From assembly GCA_902803125.1 (NCBI GenBank), contig CADCOZ010000052.1, positions 1 to 7,810 of the forward strand: a stretch of 7,810 nucleotides of DNA. Reading direction: 5' to 3'. Position numbers and translations under genes: made by a program. Below, piece after piece: positions 4,826 to 7,810 of the stretch. Origin of the DNA: an uncultured Ruminococcus sp. (GTDB taxonomy: Bacteria; Bacillota; Clostridia; Oscillospirales; Acutalibacteraceae). The notes under the pieces were generated by a model that ran no database searches, was not told where the DNA came from, and saw nothing but the letters and a program-made list of their open reading frames with translations. Numbering within the stretch: position 1 is the stretch's first letter; each line of letters opens with the position of its first letter.

Positions 4826-6565
4826 ATGAAAGAGTTATTGATTGGTAATGCGGCACTGGCCAGAGGCCTCTATGAGGCCGGCTGTGCCGTGATTTCCAGC
4901 TATCCCGGTACACCCAGTACCGAAATTACAGAAGAGTTCGCCAAGTTCAGCGATGCCTACTGTGAGTGGGCTCCCAACGAAAAAGTAGCGATGGAAACCG
5001 CTTTCGGTGCTTCTCTCAGAGGAAAGCGTTCCGTCTGCTGTATGAAGCACGTTGGCCTGAATGTGGCCGCCGACCCGCTGTTCACCATGTCTTATACCGG
5101 TGTGAACGCCGGTATGGTCATCTGCGTGGCCGATGACCCCGGTATGCACTCCTCCCAGAATGAACAGGATTCCCGTCATTATGCCGTCGCCGCCAAGGTG
5201 CCGATGCTTGAACCCGCCGATTCTCAGGAAGCACTCGACTTTGCCAAAATCGCCTTTGAACTGTCCGAACAGTTCGATACCCCCGTTTTTATCAAGATGT
5301 GTACCCGTGTGGCACACTCCCAGAGCATTGTCGAAAAGGGCGAAAGAATCGAAGTCACCAGAGAATATGTCAAAAATCCCCAGAAATATATCATGGCTCC
5401 TGCCAATGCCATCAAGCGTCATCCGCTGGTGGAAGAAAGAACCCAAAAGCTGACCGCCTACGCCGAAACTTCTCCGCTCAACCGCATCGAAGAAGGGAAC
5501 GGAAGTTATGATTTTGGCATCATTACTTCCTCAACCTCGTATCAGTATGTGAAGGAAGTGTTCGGTGACAGCGTTTCGGTACTCAAGCTGGGTATGGTCA
5601 ATCCTCTGCCGGTTCAGCTGATAAAAGACTTTGCCGCCAAGGTCGGCACGGTCTATGTCATCGAAGAACTTGACCCGATTATCGAAACCCACTGCAAAAT
5701 CAACGGCGTGAAGGTCATCGGCAAGGAAAAATTCTCTCTGCTCGGCGAGTTTTCACAAAAAACTATTGCACAGGCGTTTGACCTGCCCGCTAAAGAAAGT
5801 GTCGGCACCGATACCGCTGTTCCCGTCAGACCCCCGATGATGTGTGCCGGCTGTCCGCACAGAGGAATGTATTATGTGCTGGCCAAGAATAAAATTACCG
5901 TACTGGGGGATATCGGCTGTTATACCCTCGGTTCCATGCCCCCGCTGAACGCTCTGGATATGACCCTCTGCATGGGTGCCTCCGTGTCCGGTCTGCACGG
6001 CTACAACAAAGCCGGCGGCACCGATACCGAAAACAAAACCGTTTGTGTCATCGGTGACTCCACCTTTATGCATTCCGGCGTGACAGGCTTAATCAATATT
6101 GCCTATAATCAGTCCAATTCCACCGTTATTATTCTCGATAACTCCATCACCGGTATGACCGGTCACCAGCAGAACCCCACCACCGGCTACAATATTAAAG
6201 GCGACCCCGCCGGAAAGGTCAATCTGGAGGCTCTGTGTTATTCCATCGGCATCAATTCCGTGCGTGTCGTTGACCCGTACAACTTAGAGGAATGCGAGAA
6301 AGTGCTGAAAGAGGAACTGGCCAAGAATGAGCCTTCCGTGATTATTTCACGCCGTCCCTGCGTTCTGCTGAAATACGTCAAGCCGAAAAAGCCCCTGTCT
6401 GTCAATCCCGATAAGTGCCGCGGCTGTAAACGCTGCATGAAGTTCGGCTGTCCCGCTATCTCATTCAGAGAGGGTCACGCTGTCGTGGACAACACCCTGT
6501 GTATCGGCTGTGGTGTCTGTGCCGGTCTGTGTCCGTTCGATGCGTTTGAAAAGGAGGGTGAATAA
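4826..6565 (+). CDS. iorA: Indolepyruvate ferredoxin oxidoreductase, alpha subunit
   Basis: The 579-residue catalytic subunit of the thiamine-diphosphate, iron-sulfur enzyme that converts arylpyruvates + CoA + oxidised ferredoxin to arylacetyl-CoA + CO2 + reduced ferredoxin, reversibly, in the cytoplasm of anaerobes. Domains in order: N-terminal pyrimidine-binding domain with YPGTPSTE (26-33) and a candidate catalytic glutamate at NEKVAME (Glu52); CAGCPHRG (about 340-347); the thiamine-diphosphate/Mg domain with IGDSTFMHSG (409-418) and LDNSITGMTGHQQNP (437-451); and a C-terminal ferredoxin domain with two 4Fe-4S clusters, Cys531/534/537/542 and Cys559/562/565/569. The C-x2-C-x2-C-x4-CP spacing of the first cluster is what I expect for IorA. 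Length is that of the short, complete family form. The stop is one base from iorB, fitting a two-subunit operon. Confidence 0.95.
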   Translation: MKELLIGNAALARGLYEAGCAVISSYPGTPSTEITEEFAKFSDAYCEWAPNEKVAMETAFGASLRGKRSVCCMKHVGLNVAADPLFTMSYTGVNAGMVICVADDPGMHSSQNEQDSRHYAVAAKVPMLEPADSQEALDFAKIAFELSEQFDTPVFIKMCTRVAHSQSIVEKGERIEVTREYVKNPQKYIMAPANAIKRHPLVEERTQKLTAYAETSPLNRIEEGNGSYDFGIITSSTSYQYVKEVFGDSVSVLKLGMVNPLPVQLIKDFAAKVGTVYVIEELDPIIETHCKINGVKVIGKEKFSLLGEFSQKTIAQAFDLPAKESVGTDTAVPVRPPMMCAGCPHRGMYYVLAKNKITVLGDIGCYTLGSMPPLNALDMTLCMGASVSGLHGYNKAGGTDTENKTVCVIGDSTFMHSGVTGLINIAYNQSNSTVIILDNSITGMTGHQQNPTTGYNIKGDPAGKVNLEALCYSIGINSVRVVDPYNLEECEKVLKEELAKNEPSVIISRRPCVLLKYVKPKKPLSVNPDKCRGCKRCMKFGCPAISFREGHAVVDNTLCIGCGVCAGLCPFDAFEKEGE

Positions 6566-6566
6566 T

Positions 6567-7139
6567 ATGGCATCCAAAAATATTATGATTGTCGGTGTCG
6601 GCGGTCAGGGTTCCCTGCTGGCTTCTAAACTGCTCGGCCGTCTGCTGGTCGATGAAGGCTATGACGTGAAAGTAAGTGAAGTACACGGTATGAGCCAAAG
6701 AGGCGGCTCTGTGGTCACCTATGTTAAATTCGGCGACAAGGTCTATTCACCCGTCATTGAAGAAGGGGAAGCCGATTTCATCGTCAGCTTTGAGAAGCTC
6801 GAAGCCGCCCGCTATATCCGCAACCTGAAAAAGGACGGTACGGTTATCGTCAACACCCAGCAGATTGACCCGATGCCCGTGATTATCGGCAGTACCGCTT
6901 ATCCCGCCGGCATTCTGGACGAAATCACCGCCAAGGGCGTTCAGGTCGATGCCATTGATGCCCTGTCACTGGCTTCTGAAGCCGGTTCCGCTAAGGCCTG
7001 CAACATCGTTTTGATGGGGCGTTTGGCCAAGTATTTTGATATCCCCTATGAGAAATGGGAAAGTGCCATTGAAAAGATTGTCAAACCCGCTTTTATTGAA
7101 ATCAACAAGAAAGCGTTTGCTCTCGGTTATAACAACTAA
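6567..7139 (+). CDS. iorB: Indolepyruvate ferredoxin oxidoreductase, beta subunit
   Basis: The 190-residue partner of IorA, built from the 2-oxoacid:ferredoxin oxidoreductase gamma-type domain (PF01558). It shows the glycine-rich VGVGGQG (9-15), SEVHGMSQRGGSV (37-49), and IVSFEKLEAARY (72-83), all typical of the family. It completes the alpha2beta2 oxidoreductase with the gene just upstream. The start at 6567 follows AAGGAGGGTG (6551-6560) at six bases; this Shine-Dalgarno lies inside the end of iorA and only one base separates the two genes, so they should be translated together. A longer open frame extends upstream to 6510 within iorA but has no ribosome binding site and no conserved residues. 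Codon use matches the neighbours. Confidence 0.95.
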   Translation: MASKNIMIVGVGGQGSLLASKLLGRLLVDEGYDVKVSEVHGMSQRGGSVVTYVKFGDKVYSPVIEEGEADFIVSFEKLEAARYIRNLKKDGTVIVNTQQIDPMPVIIGSTAYPAGILDEITAKGVQVDAIDALSLASEAGSAKACNIVLMGRLAKYFDIPYEKWESAIEKIVKPAFIEINKKAFALGYNN

Positions 7140-7175
7140 ATCCTGCATAGAGCGGGACAAAGCACAGCGGTTTTA

Positions 7176-7191
7176 GGGAAAGGGTTTTCCC
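7176..7191 (+). promoter_or_regulatory. Small hairpin between iorB and the second ligase
   Basis: GGGAAA (7176-7181) pairs with TTTCCC (7186-7191) around GGGT, in the 89-base gap after iorB. It is followed by GGAATC, not a U-run, so it is not a classic terminator. The GGTTTTCCCGGA wording echoes the palindromic repeat at 4673-4687 (GGTTTTTCCCCCGGA) and may be a decayed relative; it could instead stabilise the iorAB transcript 3' end. Confidence 0.3.
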
Positions 7192-7228
7192 GGAATCAAG
7201 AAAAACAGAAAAGGAAAGAGTGAAACGT

Positions 7229-7810
7229 ATGGCAAAGCAATATTTTCAGCCGGAACAGGAAACCATGCCTTTGGAGGACATTCAGAAACTCCAGAGCGAA
7301 AAACTCGTCAGACAGGTGCGTCATGTTTATGACAATGTCCCCTACTATCGTGACCTGATGGATGCCAAAGGCGTAAAGCCGGAGGATATCAAGGGTATTG
7401 AGGATTTGCACAAGCTCCCCTTCCTCAAGAAAGACGACCTGCGGGAAGCCTATCCCTACGGTCTGTTGGCAACGGATTTGAAAAACTGTGTCCGCATTCA
7501 GTCCACTTCCGGCACCACCGGCAAAAGAGTGGTGGCTTTCTACACCCAGAAGGATTTGGATATGTGGGAAGAATGCTGTGCCAGAGCCATTGTGGCGGTC
7601 GGCGGCACCAATGAAGATGTCTGTCAGGTCTGCTACGGCTACGGTCTGTTCACCGGCGGCCCCGGTCTGAACGGCGGTTCCCATAAAGTCGGCTGTCTGA
7701 CCCTGCCCATGTCCAGCGGCAATACCGACAGACAGATTCAGTTCATGATGGACCTCAATGCAACGATTCTTTGCTGTACGCCCTCTTATGCGGCTTATAT
7801 CGGCGAAACG
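7229..7810 (+). CDS. paaK: Phenylacetate-CoA ligase family enzyme, second copy (runs off right edge)
   Basis: The first 194 codons of a second PaaK-family ligase, open to the window edge; a full protein would be about 430 residues. It aligns colinearly with the first copy: YDNVPYYRD (34-42), LPFLKKDDLREAYPYGL (63-79), the phosphate loop STSGTTGK (92-99), YGYGLFTGG (136-144) and SSGNTDRQ (162-169). It diverges where the first copy has GLHYGMENIGAT: here it reads GLNGGSHKVGCL, so the usual HYG of the acyl-site region is missing. It also has eight cysteines in this part (87, 116, 117, 132, 135, 156, 182, 183) against two in the same part of the first copy. The start has AAAGGA (7210-7215) at 13 bases and GAGTG at six. 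It probably belongs to the iorAB transcription unit. A different acyl substrate from the first copy is inferred. Confidence 0.9.
   Translation, partial: MAKQYFQPEQETMPLEDIQKLQSEKLVRQVRHVYDNVPYYRDLMDAKGVKPEDIKGIEDLHKLPFLKKDDLREAYPYGLLATDLKNCVRIQSTSGTTGKRVVAFYTQKDLDMWEECCARAIVAVGGTNEDVCQVCYGYGLFTGGPGLNGGSHKVGCLTLPMSSGNTDRQIQFMMDLNATILCCTPSYAAYIGET

Noticed and set aside
4032..4913. A 293-codon minus-strand open frame across the end of the ligase and start of iorA
   Set aside because: It is the complement of well-conserved coding sequence, spans the palindromic repeat, has no ribosome binding site and its residue make-up (Gly/Phe/Val/Asp rich with no family motif) is that of a shadow frame.
1..7810. 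CRISPR arrays, tRNA or rRNA genes, insertion sequences
   Set aside because: No regularly spaced repeats, no tRNA-like cloverleaf with CCA end, no rRNA stretch and no transposase motif or terminal-repeat pair with target duplication was seen.

Overview
The window looks like chromosomal DNA from an anaerobic, Gram-positive gut or rumen-type Clostridia (Oscillospirales-like). This is inferred from three things seen here: strong AGGAGG-type ribosome binding sites, sigma-A promoters of the TTGACT/TATAAT kind with AT-rich spacers beside coding DNA of balanced GC, and an oxygen-sensitive ferredoxin-dependent 2-oxoacid oxidoreductase. A more precise placement is not possible from sequence reading alone.

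Layout. (1) 1-231, minus strand: the N-terminus of a lipoprotein that runs off the left edge, with its own sigma-A promoter at 288-317. (2) 232-653: a 422-bp AT-rich gap holding that promoter and, facing the other way, a near-consensus promoter at 543-571 with no obvious gene of its own. (3) 654-1490, minus strand: a metal-dependent amidohydrolase. (4) 1491-1637: a divergent intergenic region rich in inverted repeats. (5) 1638-7810, plus strand: a five-gene cluster, namely a sodium:solute symporter, a phenylacetate-CoA ligase-family enzyme, the alpha and beta subunits of indolepyruvate:ferredoxin oxidoreductase (iorA, iorB), and a second ligase-family gene cut by the right edge. The cluster is interrupted at 4617-4825 by a palindromic GC-rich repeat plus leader, and at 7140-7228 by a short hairpin-bearing gap.

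How the genes fit together. IorAB interconverts arylpyruvates (from Trp, Phe, Tyr) plus CoA with arylacetyl-CoA, CO2 and reduced ferredoxin. The ligases interconvert arylacetyl-CoA and free arylacetate at the cost or gain of ATP-level energy. With a symporter in front, two readings are possible. One is scavenging: arylacetate is imported, activated to the CoA ester and reductively carboxylated to arylpyruvate for aromatic amino acid synthesis. The other is fermentative: arylpyruvate is oxidised to arylacetate. The chemistry of the families is established; the direction and the exact substrates are inference. No aminotransferase and no T-box leader were seen in the window.

The most noteworthy points are the orphan strong promoter that reads antisense through the amidohydrolase towards the transporter (a possible excludon), the paired but divergent ligases around iorAB, the unusual charged tail of the transporter, which lies in frame with the ligase after a single TGA, and the palindromic repeat inserted between the first ligase and iorA.
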